DNA from: CAZJLP01 sp964546955
GTDB taxonomy: Bacteria; Verrucomicrobiota; Verrucomicrobiia; Opitutales; Opitutaceae
Length of the DNA: 64,000 nt
Assembly: GCA_964546955.1 (NCBI GenBank)
Contig: CAZJLP010000004.1
Location: forward strand, 1-64,000
Direction: 5' to 3'
Part shown: positions 16,523-25,102 of the stretch, one piece after another
How the letters are laid out: every line of letters starts with the position of its first letter
Position numbering within the stretch: the stretch's first letter is position 1
Notes under the pieces: model-generated
Seen by the model: the letters and a program-made list of their open reading frames with translations, nothing else
What the model was told of the DNA's origin: nothing
Databases searched by the model: none
Translations under genes and position numbers: made by a program

Positions 16523-18024
16523 GGTCTTGCCGGGCCGGCCGCCTGCGCCGCTTGCGGCCGATAGTATCGCTCCAACAAGCTATAGGTGACTTCCACCGGC
16601 AGCGGTTGGATTCCCATGAGGAAAGCCTCGATGCGAAGCGAACTGTTTTTCCCCCGGAAGAACTCCTGGACGCGGCTGAGCGGCTGGTGATTGGCCCCCT
16701 CGATTCGGGACATCGATTGGAAAATTGACTGCATCCGCTCTTCATCGCCATTCGCCCCCGCGGCGCACAACAGCGAGATGTACGCGCTCAGGTGATCGCT
16801 CTTTGGGGGCAGAGGCGCCGCTTCCCACGCGGTGAAGAACTTGTTCCACAAGGCTGCATCCGGATGACGGATCAAATGGGCCGACAGCACCTCCACGCGC
16901 ATTGCGTTGAGCGGCGTCGACAAGGTGCCTTCGAATTCGGTCCGGAGGACTCCGGGCCATTTTAGCACGGCGAAGGCTCGGAGGGTGAGGGCCAGTCGAT
17001 CCCGCGCGGAAAGCCGGGCTGAACTGCCGCGGATCAAGGCGATGGAATCGTCGGGGAAACCCAGGGCAATGAGCTTGGCCGGACGATAGTAATGGAGCAA
17101 GGGCGCGTGCTCACGCCCGGCGGACTGAAGAATCGCCAGCCGCGCTTCGGCTGGGGGTGCCTCCGTTGCTCGCAGCTCCAGCTGAAAGACCGAGCGCGCG
17201 TTGGCCGGGATCGCCGGGTCCACGGCCGCTGACTTCAGCGCAGCGAGGTTCGGCTCGCGTTGATGAGCAAACACGAACGCGAGTGCCCAGGCATCCGCGT
17301 GCAGTCCGTCGTGTCGCAAGCCTTCATCTGCGATCGCGAGCGCGGCCCGAAAGTCTCCTCTGCACAGCAACGCCTGATAGTGTGCGGTATAGGTGGTGGC
17401 GCGCTGAGCGGGATGTTCGCGCGCAAGACGACGGTAAACATCGTTGGCGAAGGGATGTCCCAGCGCGACCAGCAACTGAGCAAGTTGAAAACCCGCGGCG
17501 TAATTTTTCGGGTCCTTCTGGTAAGCGAGATGCAACTCGGCCACGGCTTCGGTCACTTTGCCGGCCTTTAAATTGACCCGGGCCCGCTGCGCGAAGTAGG
17601 CGCTCTGCGTCCGTGGAAAATCGCTCCACCACGCCGGCGAAAAAGGAGCAAAAAACGCCACGGGGTAGCCCCGCGATCTGAGTAGGCCGAAGGCAGCCGT
17701 ACCCAGCGAAACATACGTCAGGGCGGCCAGGACGCCATATCCCACGATGGCGCGGCCCCAAAACGGGCGTACGTCAGGTGTGTTGACCGAACAACGCCAC
17801 TGGCCGGCATTATCGGCCTTGAGCAGGGGACAGACCCGGCGAAAGCGCTCCGGCCGGTTCCAGAGTACGGACGCATCGCAACCGGTTTCCATTGCTCGGC
17901 CGGAATCGCTGGGACTCTGGCACGGGCAGGGGCTGCCGCGTCGCACGCGGAACATCGTCTTTCGCGCGTTCCAATAAATCAGGCCCCAGAAAAGCCGGAA
18001 AAAATCACCAATCCAACCGATCAC
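16519..18024 (-). CDS. Membrane protein with N-terminal Cys cluster and TPR-like repeats
   Basis: About 501 residues if the GTG at 18022-18024 is used. It begins with an aromatic segment (GDFFRLFWGLIYWNARK), then a cysteine-rich stretch (SPCPCQSPSD, ETGCDASVLW, RRVCPLL, WRCSVNT; six Cys). A membrane helix follows (VGYGVLAALTYVSLGTAAFGLL), then a long helical region resembling TPR repeats (AYFAQRARVNLKAGKVTEAVAELHLAYQKDPKNYAAG). The Cys pattern could bind a metal, but this is inference. The frame is open further upstream to 18279, which lies across the divergent promoter and is not credible. An ATG at 17955 is an alternative start. It overlaps the exosortase start by four bases, so it is probably a partner of that enzyme. 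I do not recognise a named family. Confidence 0.7.
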   Translation of the reverse strand: MIGWIGDFFRLFWGLIYWNARKTMFRVRRGSPCPCQSPSDSGRAMETGCDASVLWNRPERFRRVCPLLKADNAGQWRCSVNTPDVRPFWGRAIVGYGVLAALTYVSLGTAAFGLLRSRGYPVAFFAPFSPAWWSDFPRTQSAYFAQRARVNLKAGKVTEAVAELHLAYQKDPKNYAAGFQLAQLLVALGHPFANDVYRRLAREHPAQRATTYTAHYQALLCRGDFRAALAIADEGLRHDGLHADAWALAFVFAHQREPNLAALKSAAVDPAIPANARSVFQLELRATEAPPAEARLAILQSAGREHAPLLHYYRPAKLIALGFPDDSIALIRGSSARLSARDRLALTLRAFAVLKWPGVLRTEFEGTLSTPLNAMRVEVLSAHLIRHPDAALWNKFFTAWEAAPLPPKSDHLSAYISLLCAAGANGDEERMQSIFQSMSRIEGANHQPLSRVQEFFRGKNSSLRIEAFLMGIQPLPVEVTYSLLERYYRPQAAQAAGPARP

Positions 18025-18142
18025 GGCGCAGCATAAGCTGTGGAGGCTTAAGGCATCAATCCTTCTCCGCCCCTCCGGGACAAAATCAAGATCGGGCTGG
18101 CGGGAGCGGAAAAAATGATTAGCGTGCCGCCTTACTTTCCCT

Positions 18143-18754
18143 ATGAAAAAACTGGTTAACCTCCTCACAGTGGCCGCGGCTATTGCCGCTTCCACGCTCG
18201 TTGCATCCGCAGGCTCCGCCGAAGTAGGCTCGGCTGCGCCTGACTTCACGTTGGTTGATATCGCGGGCAAGACCCACAAATTGTCGGACTACAAAGGCAA
18301 GACCGTCGTTTTGGAGTGGGTGAATCAAGAATGCCCATTTGTCGTGAAACACTACGATAGCGGCAACATCCCGGCCATGCAAAAGCAGGCCAAAGATGAG
18401 GGCGTCGTTTGGCTCACGATCAACTCCGGCAAAGCCGGTGCGCAAGGCGACTACGAGCCCGCTAAGGTCAACGAATGGGCCGCCAAGACGGGCGCTTCGT
18501 ATGCCGCCTACATGCGTGACAGCGACGGCAAAGTCGGCCGCCTCTATGGCGCCAAGACCACGCCGCACATGTACGTGATCACGCCGGACGGCACGCTCGC
18601 CTACAACGGCGCGATCGACAGCATCAAGTCCTCCAAGAAGGACGACGTCGCGAAAGCCACCAACTACGTCAAAGAAGCGCTTGGCGCTGTCAAAGCCGGC
18701 AAGCCGGTCGCCAAGGCCGTCTCCGAGCCCTACGGCTGCTCCGTCAAGTACTGA
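18143..18754 (+). CDS. Secreted thioredoxin-fold (redoxin) protein
   Basis: 203 residues with a signal peptide (LLTVAAAIAASTLVASAGSA). The AhpC/TSA-like redoxin fold begins AEVGSAAPDFTLVDIAGKTHKLSDYKGKTVVLEW. The active site reads NQECPFVVKHY, with a single Cys (Cys64) and no CxxC partner. A second Cys lies in the C-terminal tail (PYGCSVKY), which could resolve it. The HMYVITPDGTLAYNGAID region carries the cis-Pro area (TTPHMYVI). Such proteins are usually periplasmic thiol peroxidase or reductase-like enzymes. A strong intrinsic terminator follows, so it is a monocistronic unit, divergent from the exosortase operon. Confidence 0.9.
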   Translation: MKKLVNLLTVAAAIAASTLVASAGSAEVGSAAPDFTLVDIAGKTHKLSDYKGKTVVLEWVNQECPFVVKHYDSGNIPAMQKQAKDEGVVWLTINSGKAGAQGDYEPAKVNEWAAKTGASYAAYMRDSDGKVGRLYGAKTTPHMYVITPDGTLAYNGAIDSIKSSKKDDVAKATNYVKEALGAVKAGKPVAKAVSEPYGCSVKY

Positions 18755-18777
18755 GCGTTTCTCCAGCCAGCATCTCC

Positions 18778-18806
18778 AACCCGGGCCGTTGTGCCCGGGT
18801 TTTTTT
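18778..18806 (+). terminator. Intrinsic terminator of the thioredoxin-fold gene
   Basis: A perfect 9-bp stem AACCCGGGC/GCCCGGGTT with a six-base loop (CGTTGT), followed by a run of T. It begins 23 bases after the stop codon. Confidence 0.93.
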
Positions 18807-18839
18807 GTGCGCCGTCCCCTCGAACCCCGAACCTTTTTT

Positions 18840-19032
18840 ACCACTCATGGATTTCGCCAATGGGGAAATCTTGATCCTGAGGCGCCGGCTCATCGCAGGC
18901 GGAGTAAAACGAACGGCTCGATCATGACCACAAGGTTGCCTGCGATCAGCAGGCCCGAAGGCACTAAGCGGAGGCGATTGGTCGGAAGCCGCACTTTAAA
19001 GATTTTCCCTATTGGGATAATCCATTAGCGGT
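18840..19032. repeat. Nested imperfect palindrome, about 190 bp
   Basis: Outer arms 18840-18872 and 18998-19032 are inverted copies (ACCACTCATGGATTTCGCCA against the mirror of TGGGATAATCCATTAGCGGT). Inner arms 18888-18900 (GCTCATCGCAGGC) and 18938-18950 (GCCTGCGATCAGC) also pair, with one mismatch. The two nested stems suggest one element with a long hairpin fold, similar in layout to the element at 40128-40432. It lies between convergent genes and has no coding frame. Confidence 0.7.
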
Positions 19033-19053
19033 CCAGAGTCTTCCGGCCCAGGC

Positions 19054-19365
19054 TCACAGCAGCTCCAACTTCTGCGCCCGAATCACGATCGACTCCTGGC
19101 GAAACAATTCTTCCAACTCCTTTCGATACCGCGTCCACCAGCGACGGTTCAATTTCTCCGCCATAATTTCGTAGACGATGATCTCATCGCGCTGCGTGCG
19201 CGAGGGACCGTCCTTCCAGAGCCCCTCGGCCGGCGAGCGATTGTAGGCGGTCAATCCCCCGAAACGCTCCGTGAGGATCTCGCCCACCTTCACGTAGAAG
19301 TGGCGCGGGAACGGATGCTGTTCGTTATCGTACAGAGGAAGGAGGATTTGAATGAGGTATTGCAT
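19054..19365 (-). CDS. Conserved-looking hypothetical protein, 103 residues
   Basis: I do not recognise the family. It is a soluble, mixed-charge protein with no signal peptide or membrane helix (MQYLIQILLPLYDNEQHPFP at the start, EIMAEKLNRRWWTRYRKELE and FRQESIVIRAQKLELL near the end). The sequence is compositionally normal and free of the Arg/Pro bias of antisense frames, so I take it as real. It starts 37 bases after the kup stop on the same strand and may be co-transcribed with kup. Confidence 0.7.
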   Translation of the reverse strand: MQYLIQILLPLYDNEQHPFPRHFYVKVGEILTERFGGLTAYNRSPAEGLWKDGPSRTQRDEIIVYEIMAEKLNRRWWTRYRKELEELFRQESIVIRAQKLELL

Positions 19366-19402
19366 GGCCGCTGGGATCGCGCATCTCCGTCCAGCCGTTC
19401 TC

Positions 19403-21292
19403 CTACAACTGCACGGGCAATCCGATCTCGATGATCTGCGTCGGCAGGATTTGATAGTAATCTTTCACCGGCGTCGCATTGCGACTTAGGAAAGCATACA
19501 GCTTTTTCTGCCATTCCCACATCCGGGCATTGCCGCCGGTGATGATCATCTCGCGATTGAAGAAATAGGTCGTCGACATGGGATTGATCGGCACGCCTCG
19601 CGCTTGGATCCGCTCCACCAGAGCCCCGACATCGGGCGATTCCATGTAGCCATAGCGTCCAACCGCTCGCCAGATCCCCTCCGTCATGTCCTCGACCGTT
19701 AACCGCTCGTCCTCGAGCACATGCGGTACCTCTGAGGTACTGATTGTGAGCAGGACCACGGTTTGTTGCAGGCATTTGTTGGCCTTGAGATGGTGCAGCA
19801 GGGCGAGGGGAGTTCCCTTCGGCGTGGCGACCATGAACACGGCGCTGCCCGTCACGCGCACGATCGATTTGCTCTTCGCGATGCTTGAAAGCTCCAACTC
19901 GGTGATCGCACCGCCATAAACCTTTTCCTGGATCTCGTTCCGCCCGCTCTTCCACGTCAGCATGATGGCCAAAATGCCAAGGCCGATCGCGATCGGCAGC
20001 CAGCCCCCCTCGATAAACTTGTGCAAGTTCGCGTAGAAAAGACACAGATCGAAAATCATGAATAGCCCGCAAAGCAGGAGGGACTTCCATAGGGGCCATC
20101 GCCAGAGCGAACGGGTGACCTGATAGAAGGCGAACGTCGTCACGGCCATCGTACCCGTCACGGCGATCCCATACGCCGCCGCCAGGTTGGCGCTGGATTT
20201 GAACTCGAGCACGATCCAAATTGTGCCGATCGCGAGCGCCCAGTTAATGAAAGGAATATAGATCTGGCCCGCATGTTCCGCATTCGTGTGGAGGATGCGA
20301 AGACGCGGAAAATAGCCTAATTGGATTGCCTGCCGCGTGAGCGAGAACGTACCGGAAATGAGGGCCTGGCTGGCAATAATGGCGGCCAGAATCGAAAGCG
20401 CCACGAGCGCGAGGCGGGCCGGACCCTCCGGAGCAAGCGCAAAGAAGGGGTTTGTCGTATCGTTGGGATGAGCCAGCGCATAGGCCCCTTGCCCGAAATA
20501 ATTCAGCACGAGACCGGGACAAACCAGGGAGACCCACGAAATGGAGATATAACGGCGTCCGAAATGCCCCATGTCGGCGTACAACGCCTCCGCTCCGGTG
20601 ATGGCCAGCACGATCGCTCCCAGCAAAGCCGTGGATTGTGCCGGATAGTCGATCAGCAGCCTGAGCCCTCGCAAGGGATTGAGGGCCTTGAACACCGACG
20701 GGGCATCGAAAATGTGCCAAAGCCCCAACCCGCCCAAGACCAGGAACCAGACTGTCATTACCGGGCCAAAAACTCCCCCAATGGCGGCGGAACCCTTCGA
20801 TTGAAAAAGGAAAAGCGCGGCGATGATGCCGACGGCGATCGGCACGACGTACTTTCCGATCTCGGGGTTGAAACTCGTGAACCCCTCGGCGGCACCCAGG
20901 ACGGAAATGGCCGGCGTGATAACTCCGTCCCCGTAGAGCAAGGCAGCTCCGGCGAGAATGAGGATAGTGGAGATGCCGATTTTGCGCTGGCGTCGCTGGT
21001 CCTTCGGCATGGCGAGGGCCAGCAAGGCAAAGATGCCACCCTCGCCGCGGTTGTCGGCCCGGGTGACATACATCAGGTACTTGAAGCTCACTTCGAACAT
21101 CAGCGCCCAAAAAATCAAGGAAAGGACACCCAGAATGCCTTCCACGCGCTCCACGCCGTGAAGTTGCGCCAGGCACTCGCGCATGGTGTAAAGAGGACTC
21201 GTTCCGATGTCGCCGAACACGATGCCCAAAGCGCCCACGCACAGCGCTACTTGGGAACGGGCTGATAACGACCGGGGAGGAGAGACTGACAT
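19403..21292 (-). CDS. kup: KUP-family potassium uptake protein
   Basis: 629-residue polytopic inner-membrane K+ transporter, probably H+-coupled. The N-terminal GALGIVFGDIGTSPLYTMRE is diagnostic of KUP/HAK proteins. About twelve hydrophobic segments follow (for example TILILAGAALLYGDGVITPAISVLGAAEG), and a soluble C-terminal domain of roughly 150 residues. Size and motifs match E. coli Kup. No c-di-AMP riboswitch is recognisable in the 120 bases upstream, which are shared divergently with menB. Confidence 0.97.
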   Translation of the reverse strand: MSVSPPRSLSARSQVALCVGALGIVFGDIGTSPLYTMRECLAQLHGVERVEGILGVLSLIFWALMFEVSFKYLMYVTRADNRGEGGIFALLALAMPKDQRRQRKIGISTILILAGAALLYGDGVITPAISVLGAAEGFTSFNPEIGKYVVPIAVGIIAALFLFQSKGSAAIGGVFGPVMTVWFLVLGGLGLWHIFDAPSVFKALNPLRGLRLLIDYPAQSTALLGAIVLAITGAEALYADMGHFGRRYISISWVSLVCPGLVLNYFGQGAYALAHPNDTTNPFFALAPEGPARLALVALSILAAIIASQALISGTFSLTRQAIQLGYFPRLRILHTNAEHAGQIYIPFINWALAIGTIWIVLEFKSSANLAAAYGIAVTGTMAVTTFAFYQVTRSLWRWPLWKSLLLCGLFMIFDLCLFYANLHKFIEGGWLPIAIGLGILAIMLTWKSGRNEIQEKVYGGAITELELSSIAKSKSIVRVTGSAVFMVATPKGTPLALLHHLKANKCLQQTVVLLTISTSEVPHVLEDERLTVEDMTEGIWRAVGRYGYMESPDVGALVERIQARGVPINPMSTTYFFNREMIITGGNARMWEWQKKLYAFLSRNATPVKDYYQILPTQIIEIGLPVQL

Positions 21293-21415
21293 GGAAGGGA
21301 GGGAGTGTCCCCCTAGGACTGCGCGCCTCCAAGTCGTTTCCGTCTTTACATAAAAATAGGTTGCTTATGTGCCGCGCGTTGACCTCGCCTCCAAACTGCG
21401 CTGCGTTTTGCACAC

Positions 21416-22252
21416 ATGAGCAACACGGCCTGGAAGGCAGCTAAAGCGTACAAGGATATCCTTTACCATAAGACCGACGGTATCGCGAAAATCACGATCA
21501 ACCGTCCGGAAAAGCGGAATGCCTTCCGGCCGCAAACCGTATTCGAGATGTACGACGCGTTTGTCGACGCACGCGAGGATCGCTCTATCGGCGTTGTGCT
21601 TCTGACCGGGGCGGGCCCGCATACGGATGGCAAGTATGCCTTCTGCGCCGGGGGCGACCAAACCGTCCGAGGCCACGCGGGGTATGTCGGCGACGACGGA
21701 GTGCCCCGTCTCAACGTGCTCGACCTTCAGCGCCTGATTCGCTCCATGCCCAAAGTCGTGATCGCGCTGGTCGCTGGCTACGCGATCGGCGGAGGTCATG
21801 TCCTCCATCTCGTTTGCGACCTGACCATCGCGGCGGACAATGGGATCTTTGGTCAAGTCGGCCCTCGCATGGGCAGTTTCGACGCCGGTTTCGGGTCCGG
21901 TTACCTCGCGCGCATCGTAGGGCAAAAGAAAGCCCGCGAAATCTGGTACCTATGCCGCCAATACAACGCCGCGCAGGCTCTCGCTATGGGACTTGTCAAC
22001 ACGGTCGTGCCCGTCGAACAACTCGAAGCCGAGGGAGTAAAATGGGCGCAAGAGATCCTGGGTCATAGTCCGCTCGCCATTCGTTGCCTGAAGAGCGCCT
22101 TCAACGCCGACGTCGATGGTCAGGCGGGGGTCCAGGAACTCGCCGGAAACGCTACCATGCTCTACTACATGACCGACGAGGCGAAAGAGTTTCACGGCGC
22201 CCAAAAGGAGAAACGCAAACCGAACGCGCGGAAGTACCCGTGGCTGCCTTGA
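21416..22252 (+). CDS. menB: 1,4-dihydroxy-2-naphthoyl-CoA synthase
   Basis: Crotonase-fold enzyme that cyclises o-succinylbenzoyl-CoA in menaquinone synthesis. Hallmarks are KITINRPEKRNAFRPQT, the oxyanion-hole segment YAFCAGGDQTVRG, YAIGGGHVLHLVCDLTIAADN and VGPRMGSFDAGFGSGYLARIVG, the last being characteristic of MenB over generic enoyl-CoA hydratases. It is 278 residues, and the C-terminus FHGAQKEKRKPNARKYPWLP is also MenB-typical. No other men genes are in the window. A hairpin terminator follows directly. Confidence 0.96.
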   Translation: MSNTAWKAAKAYKDILYHKTDGIAKITINRPEKRNAFRPQTVFEMYDAFVDAREDRSIGVVLLTGAGPHTDGKYAFCAGGDQTVRGHAGYVGDDGVPRLNVLDLQRLIRSMPKVVIALVAGYAIGGGHVLHLVCDLTIAADNGIFGQVGPRMGSFDAGFGSGYLARIVGQKKAREIWYLCRQYNAAQALAMGLVNTVVPVEQLEAEGVKWAQEILGHSPLAIRCLKSAFNADVDGQAGVQELAGNATMLYYMTDEAKEFHGAQKEKRKPNARKYPWLP

Positions 22253-22253
22253 C

Positions 22254-22275
22254 GCGATGCGTTTCCACGCATCGC
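22254..22275 (+). terminator. Hairpin at the menB 3' end
   Basis: A perfect 8-bp stem GCGATGCG/CGCATCGC around TTTCCA begins 2 bases after the menB stop. There is no clear T-tract, so it may act with the palindromes that follow it. Confidence 0.6.
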
Positions 22276-22276
22276 A

Positions 22277-22383
22277 AATGGAAAATGACGAATTAAGAAT
22301 GTAGAATTGAGAGCGGAATCCATTCTGCTCTTGGGACCATGGGTTAGCCTTGGGTCTGGCTGACATTCTTCATTCTCCATTAG
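22277..22383. repeat. Palindromic element with period-7 arms (AATGNNN type)
   Basis: The left arm (22277-22311) reads as sevens: AATGGAA, AATGACG, AATTAAG, AATGTAG, AATTGAG. The right arm (22358-22383) is the mirror of a shorter set: AATGGAG, AATGAAG, AATGTCA. The loop is about 46 bases. It lies between the convergent menB and pilin-like genes. Confidence 0.8.
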
Positions 22384-22410
22384 CGGCGCGTGAGCGTCGC
22401 GTGGAGAGCG

Positions 22411-22471
22411 CGGCAGGGCGGAGCGCGAAAGCCTGTGAGACGCGAGTGAGGTCCGCGCTCTCGCCCTGCCG
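22411..22471. repeat. GC-rich inverted repeat, REP-like
   Basis: CGGCAGGGCGGAGCGCG (22411-22427) pairs with CGCGCTCTCGCCCTGCCG (22454-22471). It resembles the GGTAGGGCG ends of the dispersed repeat family and probably also serves as a terminator for the minus-strand pilin-like operon that ends at 22488. Confidence 0.6.
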
Positions 22472-22487
22472 AAAGCGGAGGAACTTT

Positions 22488-23948
22488 TTACAGGTTGGCT
22501 GAGTATTCAGCCCGGTCAGCGGCCGAGGTCAATTCGCGCCAGCTGGTGATCCCGTAAGGATTGGTGGTGCCGAAATCTTTCAAGGATTCGTCGTAGTGGA
22601 AGGCGGTGTTGCCCGTTAACTTGATCGTATTGCCGATGTACGAACCGTAGACGTCTCCGCTGCCGGCATTGCCTCCGCCCGTGATGGTAATGTCGGCGTT
22701 CGGAGCGTAAACCACACCACTTAGACTGCCGTTCCCACTGATGGAGATCGACTGCGCGATCGTAGAGGTGCTCGTCCCGTAGATAACGAAGTCTTCGGGA
22801 AGTCCGTTGACGTAGGTTCCGCTCGAGTTGTAAGAGCCGTTGGAGACCCCGTTGCCGCTGATCGAAATGTTGCCCTTGGTGTAGATAGTGACCTTGCCGG
22901 GAACCCAAACCTTTTGTCCTCCCACGTAAACAAGGTTGCCGGAGGCGTCTTTCTTCCAGTCGCCCAGCTGAATCCCTCCGCTGCCTCCGCTCACTTTGAT
23001 CGCCTCAGCGCCGGAGCCAGCGCTGAGAATTAGTTCCACATTGCCGACGATCGTCAGCACCTCGTTGCTCAGATTCAAGCTGTCGTAGACAAGCTTGGTC
23101 GCCGGTTGGGTGCTGTCAGTCGTGCCTGTGATGGTGGTGTCGTCATCGATCACCGTCGATGAAGAGCCCGTAGGCTGACTGGTGACGTCCAAACTGGCCG
23201 TAAAATCAGTCGAGGCGCCCGGTTTCGTGCCCGAAGCCGTTCCATAGGGACCTACGCGACCGTTCGGGCCGACTTGAATGGCAGTCAACGAATCGCCGCC
23301 CACCGCAGCCGTGCCCCAGATATCGGCGTTCATCACGGAAATTTCGGAATCGATCGACACGCTGCCGACACTGCCGCTATCCCGCGCCACGCTCGTGCTA
23401 TAGGGGATCGCGGGGGTAGCCGGATTGTTGTCCGGATCGGAGTTCCAGCTGTCGACCGACGGATTGTTGCCGCTAAAGGTGATGCTCCGCTTCGCTACCA
23501 AGCCGGTCGAAAACAAGGAGCGCGATGACAGCTTCACTTCGACCCATTTCTCAATATCCGTGCCGGTCTGAAGGGCGAGTCTTGCCCGTGCGACGATCGT
23601 CGGGCTGCCGGAACCCGTGTAGTTCTTTACAAATACTTTGACGGTGCCGGCCTGGTTTTGGCCGAACGTAAAACCCGAGAAAGTTTGAGTCGCGTCGTTT
23701 CCGCTCGTGGTCCAGCCATTGAAGGCAGACGCATTGCCCGCAATCTTTTGGTTGATGCTCCACATGGCCTCCTCCAGCCCTGTTTCGGCCACATTCATCG
23801 CTGCGGTGCTATGATAATTGCGATGTGACATCCGTACGGAACTCATGCTCACCGTCGCGTAGGTACCCGCGATCATGGCGATGACGATGGCGAACGTCAT
23901 GCCGAGGAGGAGGGCGGAACCGCGGCGGGATTGGAGAGAGAGTTTCAT
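22488..23948 (-). CDS. PilX-like pilus-assembly/minor pilin protein with large C-terminal domain
   Basis: 486 residues. The N-terminus (LQSRRGSALLLGMTFAIVIAMIAGTYATVSMSS) is a prepilin-like hydrophobic helix after a short basic leader, and VAETGLEEAMWSINQK is the helical continuation seen in PilX proteins. The rest is Gly/Ser/Thr-rich with polyserine-free beta-repeat character, ending in a region (SLSGVVYAPNADITITGGGN) like the pilus-associated domains in which an element is shown on the surface. It is the third gene of a pilV-pilW-pilX-like set and is separated from the previous gene by 4 bases. The function is inferred from the N-terminal helix and neighbours. Confidence 0.8.
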   Translation of the reverse strand: MKLSLQSRRGSALLLGMTFAIVIAMIAGTYATVSMSSVRMSHRNYHSTAAMNVAETGLEEAMWSINQKIAGNASAFNGWTTSGNDATQTFSGFTFGQNQAGTVKVFVKNYTGSGSPTIVARARLALQTGTDIEKWVEVKLSSRSLFSTGLVAKRSITFSGNNPSVDSWNSDPDNNPATPAIPYSTSVARDSGSVGSVSIDSEISVMNADIWGTAAVGGDSLTAIQVGPNGRVGPYGTASGTKPGASTDFTASLDVTSQPTGSSSTVIDDDTTITGTTDSTQPATKLVYDSLNLSNEVLTIVGNVELILSAGSGAEAIKVSGGSGGIQLGDWKKDASGNLVYVGGQKVWVPGKVTIYTKGNISISGNGVSNGSYNSSGTYVNGLPEDFVIYGTSTSTIAQSISISGNGSLSGVVYAPNADITITGGGNAGSGDVYGSYIGNTIKLTGNTAFHYDESLKDFGTTNPYGITSWRELTSAADRAEYSANL

Positions 23949-23952
23949 GAGG

Positions 23953-24549
23953 TCAGGCGGTTACTTTCTTGTTTCTTAGAATAAAGCGGGCGGAGAGCAC
24001 TGTGTGCGTCGCGGTTACGACGGTGGTCGTGCTGCGGCTGGCTTTCAGCGTCAGCTGAATTTGCTTCGTGTTGTTGGCCGCTAGGACGAGATTCGAAAGG
24101 TCCACGGGATCCCCCGTGATTTTGTAGCCGCTGAAGGAAAGCGAATCGACGCTCTTGATCAGAACTTCCGTCGCGCCTCCGACCAGCTGGCGGGTGAACT
24201 GTTTGTTCGCCGCATCGTACGCAAAAATGTAGGTGGCCGTTCCGGATGACGTCGGAATCGTCAGCGTGAGGCTCTGTGCGCTGTTCCAGACGATCGCGCT
24301 GGCCATGCGGGCATCCTGACCGAAGAGCTCCAGGCCTCGGCGCGCCTGGCCCTCCATATCGATGTAGTTCGTGACGGTCGCACCCTGGCGGCCAAACATC
24401 AGCACGGTGCTTAATGTCGCCGCCCCAATCAGCATCGTGAGCGCGGTCGAAATCATGATCTCCACCAGGGTGAAACCCCGGCGGGAGGACCTGCGCGAGT
24501 GCGAGCGCGGATCAGTGGGCAATGGTGTAATAGTAGTCATACAGTCCAT
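23953..24549 (-). CDS. PilW-like prepilin protein
   Basis: 198 residues from the first ATG; a second in-frame ATG nine bases on (MTTITPLPTD) is equally possible. It has the type III-free prepilin motif RRGFTLVEIMISTALTMLIGAATL: basic leader, Gly|Phe cleavage site, Glu at +5 and a hydrophobic helix. The following stretch GQARRGLELFGQDARMASAIVWNSAQ matches the PilW/J type of minor pseudopilin. It overlaps the upstream pilV-like gene by 38 bases and precedes the PilX-like gene by 4, so the three are one operon. Confidence 0.85.
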   Translation of the reverse strand: MDCMTTITPLPTDPRSHSRRSSRRGFTLVEIMISTALTMLIGAATLSTVLMFGRQGATVTNYIDMEGQARRGLELFGQDARMASAIVWNSAQSLTLTIPTSSGTATYIFAYDAANKQFTRQLVGGATEVLIKSVDSLSFSGYKITGDPVDLSNLVLAANNTKQIQLTLKASRSTTTVVTATHTVLSARFILRNKKVTA

Positions 24550-25033
24550 CTTTGCTGTAGCGCGTGCTGAAAGAGCGGGTGTGTGGAGTGTTGTCCACGT
24601 TGGCCCAGGTGACGTCGACGGTCACCGTGACCATCGAGGTCTCGCGGCCGGTCACCGGAGTGACGGTGCGCTTCACGCTGAAGCGCTGGGCAATCTTCGG
24701 GTCCGCCGCGACGAACGCGGAAATATCCACGTCGGCGTTCGGCGTGGGCAGCTTGGCTGGGTTCATGATGTCGTTCCAGCTCATCAGCCGAATGCGCTCG
24801 ATCTCGCTTTGCATGATTTGCGCGGCGAGTGTCGAGTTGCGCGCGACATCCACGCCTTGGAGTCCCCGCTGGAGGATGAGCAGCGACGAGGACACGGCGA
24901 TCAGCATGACAAACGCGGCGACGGCGACTTCGACCAGGGTGAAACCCGAGGAGGCGCGAAGGCGGGACGCGGCATTCTTGCGGCCCCGCGCGTTCGGAAT
25001 CGAAAGTTGAGTTTCAGCTACGGCGTTAATCAC
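24512..25033 (-). CDS. PilV-like prepilin protein
   Basis: 173 residues starting at a GTG (25031-25033). A long basic leader (NARGRKNAASRLRASS) precedes the prepilin peptidase site SSGFTLVEVAVAAFVMLIAVSSSLLILQRGL. The conserved Glu at +5 is present. It is the first gene of the pseudopilin operon. A TATGAT-like sequence lies only about 8 bases before the GTG, so either the message is nearly leaderless or the promoter is elsewhere. Major pilin and secretion ATPase genes are not in the window. Confidence 0.85.
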   Translation of the reverse strand: MINAVAETQLSIPNARGRKNAASRLRASSGFTLVEVAVAAFVMLIAVSSSLLILQRGLQGVDVARNSTLAAQIMQSEIERIRLMSWNDIMNPAKLPTPNADVDISAFVAADPKIAQRFSVKRTVTPVTGRETSMVTVTVDVTWANVDNTPHTRSFSTRYSKDGLYDYYYTIAH

Positions 25034-25102
25034 ACCGTAATCATATACCCACCGCCGGGTACGGCGTTAGAGCCGCACGGGTAGGGTTCGCGGGCCTAGT
25101 GA

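Noticed and set aside
21293..21415. Riboswitch upstream of kup
   Set aside because: No recognisable c-di-AMP (ydaO) or other riboswitch core in the 120 bases.
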